Assembly (NCBI GenBank): GCA_004764695.1
Contig: SMSO01000031.1
Coordinates: forward strand, 6,815,261-6,879,260
Direction of reading: 5' to 3'
DNA from: Schizochytrium sp. TIO01
Taxonomy: Eukaryota > Sar > Bigyra > Thraustochytrida > Thraustochytriidae
DNA: 64,000 nucleotides
Shown: positions 44,736 through 60,027 of the stretch, one piece after another
How the letters are laid out: every line of letters begins with the position of its first letter
How positions within the stretch are numbered: position 1 is the first letter of the stretch
Program-made: the position numbers and the translations under genes
The notes under the pieces: generated by a model
Databases searched by the model: none
Seen by the model: only the letters and a program-made list of their open reading frames with translations
What the model was told of the DNA's origin: nothing

Positions 44736-45571
44736 GATGTAAAGTCCTTGACTTCAAGATTATTATTAGAAGCTTCACAATGTGAGTAGAGTAAATCTCC
44801 TCTATAATTCCCGGCAGTAGCTCGTCCAAAAAACGAAGTCAAACCAAGCCTCCTCAATGCTTTAGATTTATTTCGACTCGTGCAGTTGCGTTGGTCTCAA
44901 CTACTTTCCTATTTCTGCGCCTTTCTACAATAAAGAGTGTCAGCGACTGGTTCCCTCACGACTAGTGAGAGCGGCGATGGAGTTAAAATCCAATCAAACG
45001 AGGCAGGCTCAGCTTACTATGATTGACTGCCGGCGATGTCAAGTTGCTTCACGTAGATTGCAAGGGACTGCGCCTTTGGCAATGCAATTAGCGATATGCT
45101 TGGCACTCTCGGTGGTGACAAGCCCGGGGTTGGTGTAGCTCAAACATACACCAGGCACCTGGGCAGATGGGATTGGTGTTTGCTGCGCAAATGATTATGG
45201 ATGCTGCGTGTTTACTTTCTTTTCTTTTCTCTTTCCATTAAAAGAAAACTTTAGAATTAAATATGAATATATATTATAGGCAAAGACATGTTTTCATATG
45301 TTTCTTTTACTTCAAAATACAGTACTTTATATTCTGTATATTATACTTTGTTTTTACAGGCCCTTTCCTTCTCACTCGGGGATAAGCCTATCCAGTCCTC
45401 ACTTCAGAAGTGCTGAAGTGATTAGAACTTCTTTTTACTCCCCGGAAATCTTTGTTAGTTCCAAGGTTTATTCCTTTCCTGTTTCGATTCCTTTCCTTAC
45501 TCACTTTTTTTTTGAAGTTGGAAAGAGAAAAAAAAAAATACAAAACAAGTAGTATTGCTGCCCCCTCTTTC

Positions 45572-45602
45572 TTGCTTGCTTTCTTTCTTTCTTTCTTTCT
45601 TT
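45572..45602. repeat. (CTTT)n microsatellite
   Basis: CTTT units just left of the TTA array, followed by CTCTCTCTC. Confidence 0.9.
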
Positions 45603-45746
45603 ATCTCTTTATCTCTCTCTCTCTCCTTTGACCTCGTTGCCCTGCTCAGGTAAGGGACAATAGTAGGAACGTACCCACCCAGTATCGTACTTTTGCTTCA
45701 ATCGCGAATAACCCAAATCGATATATAATGCATTTCGGCCTAGCGC

Positions 45747-46845
<1,099 letters not shown>

Positions 46846-47421
46846 AATTATTTTTTAAGGTGGGAAGCACAAAGGTCTCGCTCTTTTCGGTTTTTCTCAT
46901 CTTTAACACTGCACTCCTAAAGTTGGTCTACTATGCCTAGCTATCGCTTTCTCTTCCACTTTTCTGTCATTTCACCAACTTTTCTTTCAGTTGGTCTCCT
47001 TCCATTTCCGGTCTCCTCGTTTCCACAAAATATACACTCGTTGACCTGAAATAGTCAATCCACTTTCGATTCGCTCCATTCAGATGCTAACTACCAGGTA
47101 CCTTGAGTTGCTCTTGAAGCTCCCGCGCGATCGAATATCTCTCATTTTACGTGTGTATTTTACAAATTATTTATTATATATATTAATAATTGTTAAAATA
47201 TAATCCATCAGTCTTTAAAGCTTTTTTAATAATAACAGTAAGAGTAATTGCTTAACTTAAAAAATGAGCTTGCCTTGCTGCCAGTACCTGAAGAGCCGTG
47301 GAGACCGCCATCGGTCATCATCATCGTCGAAAGGAAGGCAAGAAGGCAGGCCCAAGATCCCACTCCTGGTGGCCTTGTCTCGCGCCAGTCTCGGCCTATT
47401 CCTTTCAATTCTCTACATTTT

Positions 47422-47452
47422 CAGCCAGCCAGCTAGCTAGCTAGCTAGCTAG
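47422..47452. repeat. (GCTA)n microsatellite
   Basis: CAGCCAGC then GCTAGCTA units, about six. Confidence 0.85.
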
Positions 47453-47526
47453 AAACTTGACGCTGGCTCGACCGCTAGATAAATAGATTCATACAATAAA
47501 CGATCAAAACGGTCCCGCATGGCATG

Positions 47527-47571
47527 GATAGATAGATTGATAGATTGATAGATTGATAGATTGATAGACAC
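47527..47571. repeat. GATAGATT tract
   Basis: Alternating GATAGATT and GATA units, about 40 bp. Confidence 0.85.
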
Positions 47572-50500
47572 TCCGTGCAGACATCGCTGCGCTTCTCTAC
47601 AGACCCGTCCAGTTCTGGCAGTTGCGTGCTGCGTTCTTCTAGGAAGAGCTCTTGGGCCCTGAATTTCAAGGTTTGGGCTCGAAATTGAGGGCCGCAACAG
47701 TCGAGTTGCGCATTTGTCAAGTTGGCTCGACTCGCCAGAAATGATGGGAAAGCAGCAACATGCACTCACTCCTCTGTAGCATGCAGCACTTGGTCAGTTA
47801 GTTATTCACTCCAGAGACGGCCTGAGCCCGTCTGACCCACGAGGAGAGCAGCTTAAAATAATGCAATGCGCCTAAACCGCTCAAGGCAGAAGAGGCCCAG
47901 ATGCCGCACATCCATCCATCCATCCATCCCTGCACTCCCTGTCCTGCCTGGGCCTCTTTGCTCCATTGCATGCATTTCCTGATTTATGATCCATACCCTC
48001 GTTGCAGTTCATGCATGCCAGCGAGGGACTGCCCCAGAATCACTCGACCTTGAGCTCGAGCTTTGCAAGATCTCTCCAGACCCCAAAGGCCACCCTCTGG
48101 CGTTTGCAAGGAGCCCGCGTACTGGCGGGTCAGTCGGCGTACAGATAGATATGGGAGCGATCTGCCCAGCGGAAACGCTCACGCCCAATGCTTTGAACGT
48201 ACGGATGAGCGGCTTTGGCCCTCCAAGCTCTTCTTCAGGCGTCGCGTACCCAGCTTAGACTCGAGGTTGGGCACGTGCCATTTCTTCTTCTTCTTCTTCT
48301 TCAATTCTGGCTTATTACTTACTGCCTGCTATCGTTCTGCAGCATTGACAGCGACCACCTCAGGGACTGCTTGCCGCAATAGATTTCGAGGAAGGAGCTC
48401 GGCAAAAGGGAGGGCCCGCTCAGACTTTGATAGAAAGAGGGCGTACCACGTAAGGAGCGATGGGCTTCTTTGTAGAGCTCGCCATTCAGGGTTTTCAGGG
48501 TTCTCATTTACCTTCCCCCTTTTCTGGTTTGAAAATAAAATAAAATATTAAAAAATACTATCTATGTATATTATTTGTATAAACTCAGCGTTAAAGTGTG
48601 GCTGTTAACAAATTGAAAAAGAAGAAGAAGAAGAAGAAGAAGAATATACTAAGATGAGTGGAAGTGGACAGCTAACTAGCCATATAGTAGGAACTCCATA
48701 GCAAGCAAGCGCTTCTGTAGTACCAACTATGGCCTATTCCTTTCGCCTTTTCAGGCCCATAGGGCGAGCAAGTGACATGCAATGCGCCTGAATTCTAAGA
48801 GCCGAAGAGATGCGGGTGCAGTTCATTCCGTGGCAGCCTCTGATCTATGACCACTTACGGCCTCCTCCTTATCGTCAGTGTGAGCGAAGGACTCTGCCCT
48901 TTGACCATGAACTCGAGTTAAACAAGATCTCTACAGCCCTAGCTAGCTAAGCGGTTAGGAGGTCCTACTCACAGACCTAAATAGTCCATCCTCCGGTGGT
49001 TGCGAGGGGGTCAGATGCTGGGCAAGTCAGCGTTCAAGTATGAGAGAGGTCCGCTCAGCCGAGATGCGCGTACCCCATGTTTTCAACGCATTGCCCAGAA
49101 GTTGTTGGCTCCAAGCTCCTCAAGCTTTGCGCACCTTCAAGTTTAGGCACGAGCTTAGGCGCACGGCTCCTCCGTTTCTTCAGTTCGATCGTTCGCTTGA
49201 AGTTTGAAGTTTGAAGTTTATCCTAAAACTATTAGAAGGCCCATCTATCGTATCAAGTGTGTACTTGCAGTCAATGAAGTAGTAAAACAGACGGACCCTC
49301 GCACAAAAAGAGAAGGTAGATGGATGCGGTTCCTGTCTTGTCTAGTGCTGAGCTAAGGAACGACGGACTTTTTGTTGTTGTTCAATAGTTGCTACTTTTA
49401 TAAGCACCATCATAATTTTAATCTAAATTAAAAACGTTAATTTAATATTTAAAAAACAAAAAACAAAACAAAACAAAACAAAAACAGTTTTTTTAATTAA
49501 ATGAATACAAAAAATGAAAAGTCAATAATTGTAAATGAGCTCACGGAGGATTTGACTTTTAGGCTAAACTGCGTCCGGAACCAACAGCTTTCCTGGCATG
49601 GCTATTGGCTCGTACTATTTGGTTTGCACTGCCACACCACGAATCACATTCATACCTCGGGCTTTTGCTTGTTTGATGCGTGCACTCTACTATCTATACC
49701 TGCTTTTTTTCTTTAGAGGCTGGTTTAATTTCTGAAAAGAACAGTGACTGGAGGTACGAATGGTGGCAGCTTTGATCAATTTATCTATTTTCAAACTTTC
49801 TCTGGTTTCAGGTAGGCGACTGCTATCTATCTGCCTAACTCGGTATGGGTATGTTTAGTTTTTGAGGGAGCAAAGTGAAACCCAAAGTTTCTTTTTTGAC
49901 TTCAACCCAGAGTTGGGGCTCCACTTATTATTCGCATCGCACTTTAAATGCCAGAAGTTCTAAAGATTCACCGTGATGAGTCAGTGATGTTCTGGAGAGA
50001 AAGGAGTCTGTCTTACCATACCAAAGTCTACAGCTTCTGCCGAATCCGTTCAAAAACTCGCAAGGCAAAGCAGATGTCAGCAATAGCGCCTGAATATCTG
50101 CCATATGTATGGCATCTTCTCTCCATACCTATCTCGCGGTGTATATGTTACCAATCAAATACAGTAAATTGATTAGTTACTTAATTATTATTAATACGTA
50201 TATATGGACGCTTGTTGGACGGAAAGTTTGAAGAAGAAAAGGAGAAGAGCTGTGGACAGCTCGAAATTGAGTAAAGAGAGACGCCATCAGGAATATGAAA
50301 CCATCCGGAAAACACACGCAACATCTTGGCCTGCAAAAGATGGAACAGTGTGAGTGACAAAATTGATTTTTGTTTGGTTGGCTCATGTTGCCTCACAGGG
50401 CACTGCGATTGCCAATAGTCAGAACTGAAACACCGCGCGAATTACAAATTCAACATGATGCTGAAGATTTAGGGTAATTTTTAGAGGAGAGAATATGGAA

Positions 50501-53327
50501 GAACTTGAATTTGGCACTTTCGTTAATTTTACCGCCAACTCAAGTCATAGTGTTTACTATTATAAATATTTTATTAAAAACTTAACTAATATACATATAT
50601 TGCCTATATGATTGTAAAATCGTTTCTACAGTACAGTAAATTATGGATGAGCATCTAAAGCAAGCGATGTTTGGATTTTCGATCAGCAAAAGGACTCTCC
50701 GCGTTGCTGCAGCTCAAGCTATTCGTGCAGAATTGTGTAAGCAGACAACGCGGAGCATACGATGACAAAGATCAGCGGGAAACCGGTGGCTCGAAACGAG
50801 AGATGCAGCGGAAACCTACTTTTGGTGTGAACGAAGCGGCTTCTGAAAGGCGGAATGCCGAAAGAATTAAGAAGTGTATTTCCGGCGATAGTTGTTTAAC
50901 TCGCGATCCTTTTCATTATGTTTGCTTGTCAAAGCTGCTTTCACTTCCGCTCCATCTTTACTCATTTCCATAAAAACGAGTGAGTGCTTTTGAGTTTACC
51001 AACTAATCACTAACCTAAGTTATCAACTCGTTGATAGGTGAATCACGTGGTACGGAATAGCTAGCCTATCCATCGCTATCCCAGAGCCCGAGAAGCCAAA
51101 GCACGTGTTTTATCAATCAATCAATCAGTCAATTAGTCAATCAACCCGTCATCCATTCATCCATCCGATCCATTGATCCATCAAGTACACTCACAAGTCC
51201 GAGGCTGCTTTAAGGTTTTAAAACAAGTTTTAGATGAAATTATTTATTTTGATTATTATTTTGATTATTATTTTGATTATACATTGTTTTTTAAAAGTCA
51301 GAGATCAAAACAACATACATCGATCGATACATACATGCCTCGTAACGTGAATATATTTTGAGCGCTGCGAAAGTTGTGATGATGTTGTGATGGTGCTTCG
51401 GTAGTAGGAAGTCGCGGAACCTAGCCAAAGCTGCACGTGGGATTGGGCTGCGATGGAAGAAATTGCTGATGAGTGTGTGATGACTGGCTGTCGCAAATTT
51501 GTGTATCACGCAAGATGGAATCCGCGTAATATAAAATGTAGGCAAATACTCTCAAGACTGGCCTTCTTCTCCTTTGAAGAACAGCTTCTTGTTCGGGCCT
51601 CTTCAAGTACCTAGCTAGCGCTGGTTGACCTTGAAGACCGAAACCAAACAACAACAACAAAAACAATCGAACTCCTGGACCTGTGAAGGAGAATGTGGCC
51701 GTCATCGCTATCTCTGATGCGAAGAACTACATATAAATACCTCCATGTTGTTCTCACATAGTGGTTGATCCAGCATTATTGTCCTTTGTGAGCTCAAAAT
51801 GCAGCGTACCTTTGGGCCGGCAACATGTTATTTGTTGCTGCTACCTGGTACCTGGTTTCTTAATGTACTGCCTGCCATTGGTTTAGCATACCAGTTTTTT
51901 GGAGCTGACTCGAGGAAACGATTTCTAATATTTTTAATTTTAAAAAGAAAAAGAAAAAGAGTTATTATTGCCAATTTTTCAGTATACATATATAAATGTT
52001 TTTGTTTTGTTTTCTCTTGGCTACAGCCTCTTTTTTATTAAAATTAAATAAATGTAGTCGTTCAAGCTATTGCACCAGAGACTGCTTGGAATCCCTGCAG
52101 GGAATAGTTTGGGACAGACTCTAGAAAACAAAGAAAGGGAAACCTATTCCGTAAAACACTGAAGTTTTGCCATGGCGGTGTAGAAGTGGAGCTTGCGACG
52201 AACTTGTAAAGAATATGGCACACCGTGTAGATACTTCGAACATGGGTACGGTCGAAGAGGAGGATTCTTGCATAATTTTGTTGATTGGCGACAAACACTC
52301 ACTTACACTGGTACTGTAATTGCATTCGTTCACCTTACTATGCAGTACCAATGACTTACTTTGACTACTTTCGTGCGACTAATGAAGTTCTCTGATTCTA
52401 GCGTCGCAAGAATACACGTTCGTCCTTGTTCTGTGATGTCAAGAATGATAAGAAGCAATCTCGAGATTAATCCTCGCCACTGCGAAAGTCCGGTTGCAGA
52501 CCAAAATGAAACGAAATTGTGAGGAGGAATCTTCGCGTGACTCTTTAGTCCAACAGGGTAGTAAAATATACGTGAGATCCACTTTACGAAATCAGCTTCA
52601 AGAACAAGTTCAATCATTCGCATTTCGCCATCATTTAGATACGCAAACTATCATTTGCGCGGCCATGGATATCTCCCACCGAAGTAGACGCTTGCTTGGA
52701 ATTCTGCCGTGACCCCGATAATTTCTTTCTTCCTCTCTGTCAATTCTATGGATAAGTTTGGAGAGGGTACATAGTGAGAGGTTAAAATAAAAGCTTTTGA
52801 TCAGCATGTTTAACTTTTACATTTCATTTTCAACTTGAAGATAAAAACTTGTTTATTTAAATTTTGTTTATTTATTCTTTTAAGTGTCTTTTTCTATACA
52901 TAGAAATCCAAAACTTTTCCTTCTCTAAGACGACCGATCGTAGGCAGCTTTAAGCGCGAGCTCGCCGGAGAGAGCTTTAAGCTATGGCCAGAGCTGCTTA
53001 AGCACGAAGAGTCGCTGACTCCGTCGTTGCAAAATCGCCCCCGCTGGCTTAAATGTAGGTCTGTCTGAGGGCGCGAGCAAGTGCTGCAAGATGGAGAACA
53101 CGACGAGTATGGACTCGCCATTCGTACTTGAAGACACTTCGGGCCTGGGTCGCTGTCCCGTAAGACCGTATGCATTCCAGCCCGGCCTGTATCAGATGCG
53201 GCATGCGATCACGCTCTGTGATCGATTGATAGCAAACTGATTCAAGCGGCTGCGATTTAATTGAAACATGAAACATGAGAATCCCATCTCTGGATCGCCA
53301 GAGCCGCTTGCTACGCTGTATATATAA

Positions 53328-53430
<103 letters not shown>

Positions 53431-54565
53431 TAAAGGCAGTGCAACTTGTCAAGGCCCGAGGAATTCTTCACGTGCAGATGCCGCGATGGTTCCTGAGGAG
53501 AACTTTGCCCAAGGGCTCTGCAGCAAATGAACGATTTGGTTTGGTGGCAAGGCGGGTTGGAAATATCGAGCTCGTGCACATCTCTGCGCATGTTTCCCAA
53601 GCGCGAAACGAATTTCCACCGTGAAGATTTAGGCCAAAGCCAGGTTCGCGACGAGCGCTTCCTACCACTAACACCCACTATGATATACTCTAGGAGAGTT
53701 CGGACCTCGCTTGCGATGGCATGATTGTACGTAGGAAATGTGCGAGGCCTCCGGACCTCCATCTTTAATTTTGTTTCCCTAGCTGCGCTATATCACTACT
53801 ATCGATCCTTCCACCTGCGCAGACCCTAAGAAAAGGCAAATTAGCATACTTCCTACGCATGTTACTTCGGTGCGTGTAATTATATGCAAACATTACATTT
53901 CATCTCCGTTCTATTGTTAGTTTATTTGATTTTAATGGTTTTTAATCAAAAATGAGGGAAAAGACTAAAGAAGCTTTTGTTGACTCTGTGTCCGCCGTTG
54001 TAAGGAATGCGCGGATCAGCTCTTTCCTTTCCTTCAGATGGCTTGTCACGCGTTGTCTGGTTGAGGGGCGAAATGAGCTTAAGAAAGCGATTGTTCCGCC
54101 GGAGTTTTGACTAAATAGGAGCTCTGAGTACTGTTTTATCTACCTTCTTTTTTCTTTTCTTTTGCGAAACAAGTGGCAGCTATCTCAGTAGAGAAAAGCG
54201 AAGGGTACGCACTACTTGAAAGCCCGTGGGTTCTCACTCACACGTAGAACTTTGCTTCTGCTGAGACTTGCAACTCGAGCTGAGGAATCGCTGGTGTCCA
54301 TTGATGGGTGTTTGAGGCGGCGGTAGGATGAAACTTTCTGAAGATCTTGCACAATCAAAGTCAATATATGAAGGTAGCGAAAGTGCGACATTCTAAAGGT
54401 TTTATTAATTTATTTACAAATAACCAATTTTCATTTAAATGGGGAACTTATATTGTGATAACGTTAGATGTCGGTTCGGTATTTTGTACGCCGCTGCTGC
54501 ATCTCATTTTGCATAGTTCTGGGCGACAATGACTTTAGACTTTAGATTTATTCATTTCGAATATA

Positions 54566-54589
54566 CAGCCTCTCGCTTCCGAGAGGCTG
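54566..54589. other. Perfect hairpin, 10-bp stem, 4-nt loop
   Basis: CAGCCTCTCG, loop CTTC, then CGAGAGGCTG. Isolated in gene-free DNA; purpose unknown. Confidence 0.7.
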
Positions 54590-55637
54590 GGTGAAAGTAC
54601 GAGACTCAAGTCTGAATGGAAAGTATGGGTACTCCGCACCTGGAGTAGGTTGATCATTCGTTATAAAAGATATGTTTTCTGAACAAGGTACCTCTACAGT
54701 TCCGAGGCTCAGAATAATTGGCATGTTCAGTTTTGGGGGAATCATCATCATCATCATCGAAAATAGTTATTCAATCCCAGAGTCACTGGCTTACAATCTG
54801 AAATGCATTGCAGTACCAGAGTTTTCAGAACCTGAGGAGCAAACTCTTGGGAGTGCTATGAACGGCCAGGTCCGATCCAGTGCTCAATAACTAAGAATTG
54901 CAGAGTAGCTTGTGCTGGGAAGCGTGCAGAGGTAGTCTAACAAGGATGGCGAACTCAGGGAAAGAGAAAGAGGATGGTATTTGAGTTATTGCGGCTTCAG
55001 GTCTGCATATAGGACTTAGCTGAATATCACTTCAAAACTCCCGCAAGTTACGCGTTAGGACCTGAAGCATTGATTAAAGTCAGCGACTAGCGCGTTTCCA
55101 ATGCGATGGTGCTGCAAGTGGTTTGGTGAGTAAATCAGCTAGCCTTTTACATTGTGTACCTTGAGTAGGCGGTTTTGTCTTCTATGAATCAGTAGTGTAG
55201 GTTGGTATATTACTTCAATACTAAGTAAACTCAAAGTCAAAATACAACTCAGCCAGGGTAAGCTGAGAGTAAGCCAACGCTGGTGTACTCTAATCAATTC
55301 AATTATTCACGATCAATCAACCGATTGAATTCTGAATCAGTTACCGGTATGCGATCGAGACATGCTCTGTAGACAGCGATTGCAGTCCTCGTGGTTGATG
55401 ACCTTGCAGGATAGTTTTTAAGAGCTAGCTAACTATCTATGTGTTCCCTTTCCTTAACACAACGCCTAAAAAATTTCGAGGTCAGAGCTACATAAAGCTA
55501 CATACAGCCTCGAACTGAAGATTCTCGCCCGAGTCTTTACATCACTGCATCCAAAAATGCAAGATGGTATCATAAGGTCTATCAGTCTTAATTCTCTACT
55601 CTTCTTAAGTCTCAACACGCTTGCTCTTGCTTCGCTT

Positions 55638-55655
55638 TTTTTTTTTTTTTTTTTA
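55638..55655. repeat. Poly-T run
   Basis: About 18 consecutive T residues. Confidence 0.9.
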
Positions 55656-55881
55656 ACAAACTAATCGCGAATTTTTGAGGGGCCTCATCGGGCCTAAAGT
55701 TGTGCTACACATGAGAAACCACCTCGAAAATGATAAGAGGTTCCAAACATAAAGATTCCTCGGTACTGCTCCACTAGTTCTTAAAAAGTAGTCGCAAATC
55801 GCTAAAAGAAAAGAATTCTCTTTTCAATGACCCTCTCAACTAACGAAACCGTTTTATTCGATTCCAAGATTTGGAGCGTAG

Positions 55882-56088
55882 CTACTATGCCGGTCAACTA
55901 CCGCTCTTTCAGCGTTCTATTTGCTTGACTTGCAAAAGAATCATGGGAAAGAGTCATTGCCTGGTACATTATTATTGTTTTTATGTGACCGGTACTTACC
56001 TACCATGCAGGCCAACTACAGATCTTTCAGCGTTATATGTGCTTGACTTGCAAAAGAAACATTGGAAAGAGTCATTTCCTAGTACATT
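55882..56088 (+). repeat. Tandem duplication with 118-bp period
   Basis: Copy 1 at 55882-55970 and copy 2 at 56000-56088 share TCTTTCAGCGTT, GCTTGACTTGCAAAAGAA and GAAAGAGTCATT in order, with few substitutions and no indels over 89 bp. Confidence 0.85.
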
Positions 56089-57806
56089 TTCATTTTTTGT
56101 TGTTTTTCTTTTTATAAATAATTCCAACATGATGGTGAATAGAACCTGCTAAAGGAAATAGTGATAAATCGAAAAAGAGAACAACGTTCACTTTCATGAC
56201 CAGTCAAATGCTATTCTTGATTTTTTCACTTCGGCAAATCCAGTCAAAGTCAACGTCAAAGCATACTTATACCACTCGCAACAAGTTACCTACCTACCGG
56301 TGTCTCTGTTCTTGTTTCCTGTATGCGGTGTCATGTACCAAAATCAGCGTACACTCAAGTCATTGACGATAAAACCTTTGTCAGTGGGTGCGAGGGGAAG
56401 ACAGGCAGTATAGATGCAATGACCGAGGTCCGTAGCATGACATGCTTAATAGTTTTAGCGAGACATCCAAGCCAACTGGCTATCCCAATATTTTAAAACT
56501 CTATCCAGCAGAGGAGATAGACTTCTCAATCTATGATTAAGTAGAGGTTGGCGATACCACATGGGAAAACATTGAAGATAGATTACTTATTCCGGTTACT
56601 TCCCTCAATATAAATTGAGCAATGCACTCCAGAAACGCGAAGCCAATAACGAGGTTTATCTTTTGACTGTGAAACTCGCCAGGCTTAAGGTGCCACAATC
56701 AATAAAGATGCTCCCGCAATGGCGGCTTAGAGGGCGCAACATTGAACATTGAAACAACAGTCAACGTGGAAGGGAAAAACTCATGTGAAGTTGCCCTACG
56801 GACCGCCTGAGCTTATGTGCAATCAGAAAGCGCGGTTTGTGAAGATACAAGTCACGCATATTACTCATTCAAGGTTAGCATCAGTTTGCAACAAGTAGAC
56901 AATCTAGGAGATCTTCGAAGGCATAGAAAACAACTTATTTGCCAATTGAGTTAATGCAGTTTCAACGCATAAACATCAGTCTGCTACTCAGTAGGGTTTA
57001 CTGGAATTAAGAAGGTTCTGCAATAGATCGAAAACAAAGATGTTGATTTGGCTATGGTGTCACACAATTATCTATCGGTAGACAAGTCGAAATAAGTCAG
57101 TTCTGGTAGCAGTCACCCCATCAATCAAAAGACATATACAGTGAAATTATTCAACAGTTGACACAAAGTTAGTGGAGCTTATTTGAAGACAAGAACTCTG
57201 ATCCAAGCACATGCAATTTGTCAAGTTCTTATTCTCCTGAACTCAGTAAGAACCTAAATTCATAGCCGGTTATTTTGCTTTTGCAGTATCTTTAGCCCCA
57301 CGTACAATTTTATAACGAACTCCGGGTAGGTCTTTAGCTGCTCTTCATTTAAGTTTTATTGTATTTTCGCGCTGACGAGATCGTATGATAAACAATAAAT
57401 TAATTATTTATTTGAGTTTAGGCTGCAGAACTAATTCAAAACTATTCAGAAGGGAAACCTCTAACTCTAGAATGAAATGGAAGAGTAATAATAAGCAACA
57501 TAACAGGGAAACGCATTTAGTAAACTACTTTGTAACATTTCTTCGTGAAAGCAACAACTTATTTGAATTACAAACGTTTAGAGTCTCTTCTCTTGCTTTG
57601 GTGTAAATTCTTCCTTCTAATACGGGAAATATATGTTCACTCTGCTAAGTACTTATCAAAACTTGAGCATTGAATTCTTATATAGTAGAAAAAGAAAAGA
57701 AAAAGAAAAAAGCAAAGACAAACGACCCTCCAAAGCAGTGATTTTAGGCATGTGTATCCATCTACAAGTCAACGTTCTTTATCGTCTTGTTCAAATGAAT
57801 AGATCG

Positions 57807-60027
57807 TTATTTTTTATTTCCAGAACCCAAGGAGCATAGGGGTCGAGGGGGGACAAGGTTCAGTTTCAAAGCTGTGGAAACCCAGAACCTCCCAATAGGG
57901 GCACACAAAGAGCGGCAGCACTGAGTATGACACTTGCGGAATCTGACAGAATTGGTCAACATTTGTGTAAGGTCTTTCACAGAAGTGATTTCACCATTAG
58001 GTGCAATGTAATCTAATGGAAGGTTAGGGCCAAGAGTGACTTCAATCCCAGCTAGTGCAGCCTGTTTCTGAAAGAGCGTCCGTCCAAAATTGTATAACTG
58101 AATGTCATATATGTTGACCGCATGAAACCATTTGGCAAAGGTTAGAAGCTTAGGACGTTTCATCGAAGCCTTTTCAATGGTCTCAAGCACAGTAAGACCT
58201 TTATGGTGGGTACCATGATGTGAGTTGAACAATTTGGAGACATCACGCCTCCAATGCAAGATGTGATGAAACAAAGTAATCGAATCTTTAAAGTGCTCCA
58301 AGATTCCAACTGCTGTGAAGTGGCTTGCCAAGCGATACTTTGCAAGCTCCAAATGCTCCTCGGTTAGCATACCAAATGGGACCTCAGCACAAGCTGGGCC
58401 GCATAGGGAGCGCGTTTGCCAATTATCTGGTGTGTTCATAGCAAAGTATTGCCTGGCAGATGCAGCGACCTTCAGATTTGTCTCTAGGCGCTGCAGGTCT
58501 AGAACAGAAGGGATTGGCGCACCTCGCATCCCCCGAGTAAACAAACACTGCATTTTGCTAATGCTACGCTTGTAGCCTTGCTTCAACTGAGACATGGCCA
58601 TGAAAAAGTGGGATTCCATTCTTGCCAAAGGGTTGCGAAGCATAGTGAGATACATATGCTCTTTTCGTGCTGGAATCTCAGCGGGAAGCATCCATTCATT
58701 TGCTAGAAAAGTATAATTTTCTTGCACTCGATACTTTTCAAGGATTCTATCCACAGTTGTGATATTACCTTGAATAAGTTCGCGGCGATCCACATGGTCA
58801 TTTACGTTGCAATTTGACTTGCGTAAAGATTTTTCGTTATTGTAATGGGCCATAACACACATAGTTGTGCCTCCTGCTTTATGAATATGAAGAAAAATAG
58901 CAAGCTTGCCACGTAACTTTGGCGATTTCTTCTCGAGAGATGTCCCACCGGAGACAGCTAATGAAAAGTTTTCAGGCCCCCTCTTTGCTGAATCGCCCGC
59001 GAAGGCAATATCTTGTCTACGATGATAACCTGAAGAATATGCGTCTTCTCTTTCTTCTTCTTTTGGCAAAACAAGAACAAAGTCACTATCATTTTCGTCT
59101 GTGTCGGCAAACAGCTCTCCAATACCAAGTAGACTTTCGTCTATTGGTTGCGCATCAACTTGCTCCTGTATCTGTGACGACGTCGCTAATGCTGTGGCAG
59201 ACTGTACTGGTGGCAAAGATTGCATCACCATTGAGTTTCTCGGTTTGGAGGAAACCTTAAGTGACGACTTTTTGATAGGAGAGACCGGTGACTTTACAGA
59301 TGCAAGAGGTATCTTGGAGGTATCTTTCTGTGGCAACGCTGGTTTGAAAGATGTCTTGATTGGTTGTTTGGGAGTCCTATCAACATTGCGTCGATCCACT
59401 TGCATAGTCGTAGCAATACGTTTGCTGACGTCGTCGTCTGAGATTGAAATCTCCACACGCTCCAAATTCGAATGAGATACCTTTGTATTTGCATTCTGTA
59501 TTTTATTTTCAGAGCGTTGCTGCTGGAAGCCCATATTATCAGGAGCTACCGTTTGTCTATCGCTTATTTCTTCCGACATCCTCGATGAGGGTAGAAGAAG
59601 ATTCGGAGGTGAGCCTCGAGTCTGGCAAATGACTTTCCGAGTGTCCATTGCTCTGTGTCGGGTTGGTACTCTCACCTTCATTCTCGCGTTTATGTGTCGT
59701 TGATTGGAAGACATCGGAGGACTTGTGCAAGTAGTTTTTTTTTGTATGGGAAGGAGTGGATTTCCCATCAGAAAACGGTGGACGCATCACCGTTCCATAC
59801 AGAGTGATGTCAATGCTACTCTCGTGCGGAGTAATTTTGATCATCTGGCTTGCATTTAGAATAAGAGCAATAATCGCTCCGAAACTGCAGTAAAAGGCCA
59901 CTTTGTATAAGGTAATCCTTCTTTTGGGATGGTGCTGTTGATAAATTAGTCTTGCGGCCTTGTACTTTGGATCTAGCAACGCGGAGGTGTTGCACGGGGA
60001 AACTGAGAGATTATTTGGATAAGACAT
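57807..60027 (-). CDS. Type II membrane carbohydrate sulfotransferase (copy 2); frame change near N-terminus
   Basis: Two minus-strand frames together make one plausible protein. The upstream frame starts at ATG 60027 (MSYPNN), carries a membrane helix (YKVAFYCSFGAIIALIL) and runs to a stop at 59557. The downstream frame (57807 to about 59768) has a Ser/Lys/Pro-rich stem and the catalytic domain: AIFLHIHKAGGTTMC (PAPS 5'-loop), LTMLRNPLARMESHF (3'-loop) and the C-terminal CHTQCCRSLCAPIG shared with copy 1. The frames differ by one base, so an intron or an indel must lie between about 59830 and 59557. A 9-base A run (59730s) and donor-like GT sites there make several solutions possible, so the exact joint is not given. 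An alternative start at the ATG at 59768 would leave the enzyme without a membrane anchor. Acceptor sugar unknown. Confidence 0.75.

Noticed and set aside
56400-57350. Possible decayed retroelement
   Set aside because: No reverse transcriptase, integrase or LTR could be read with confidence.
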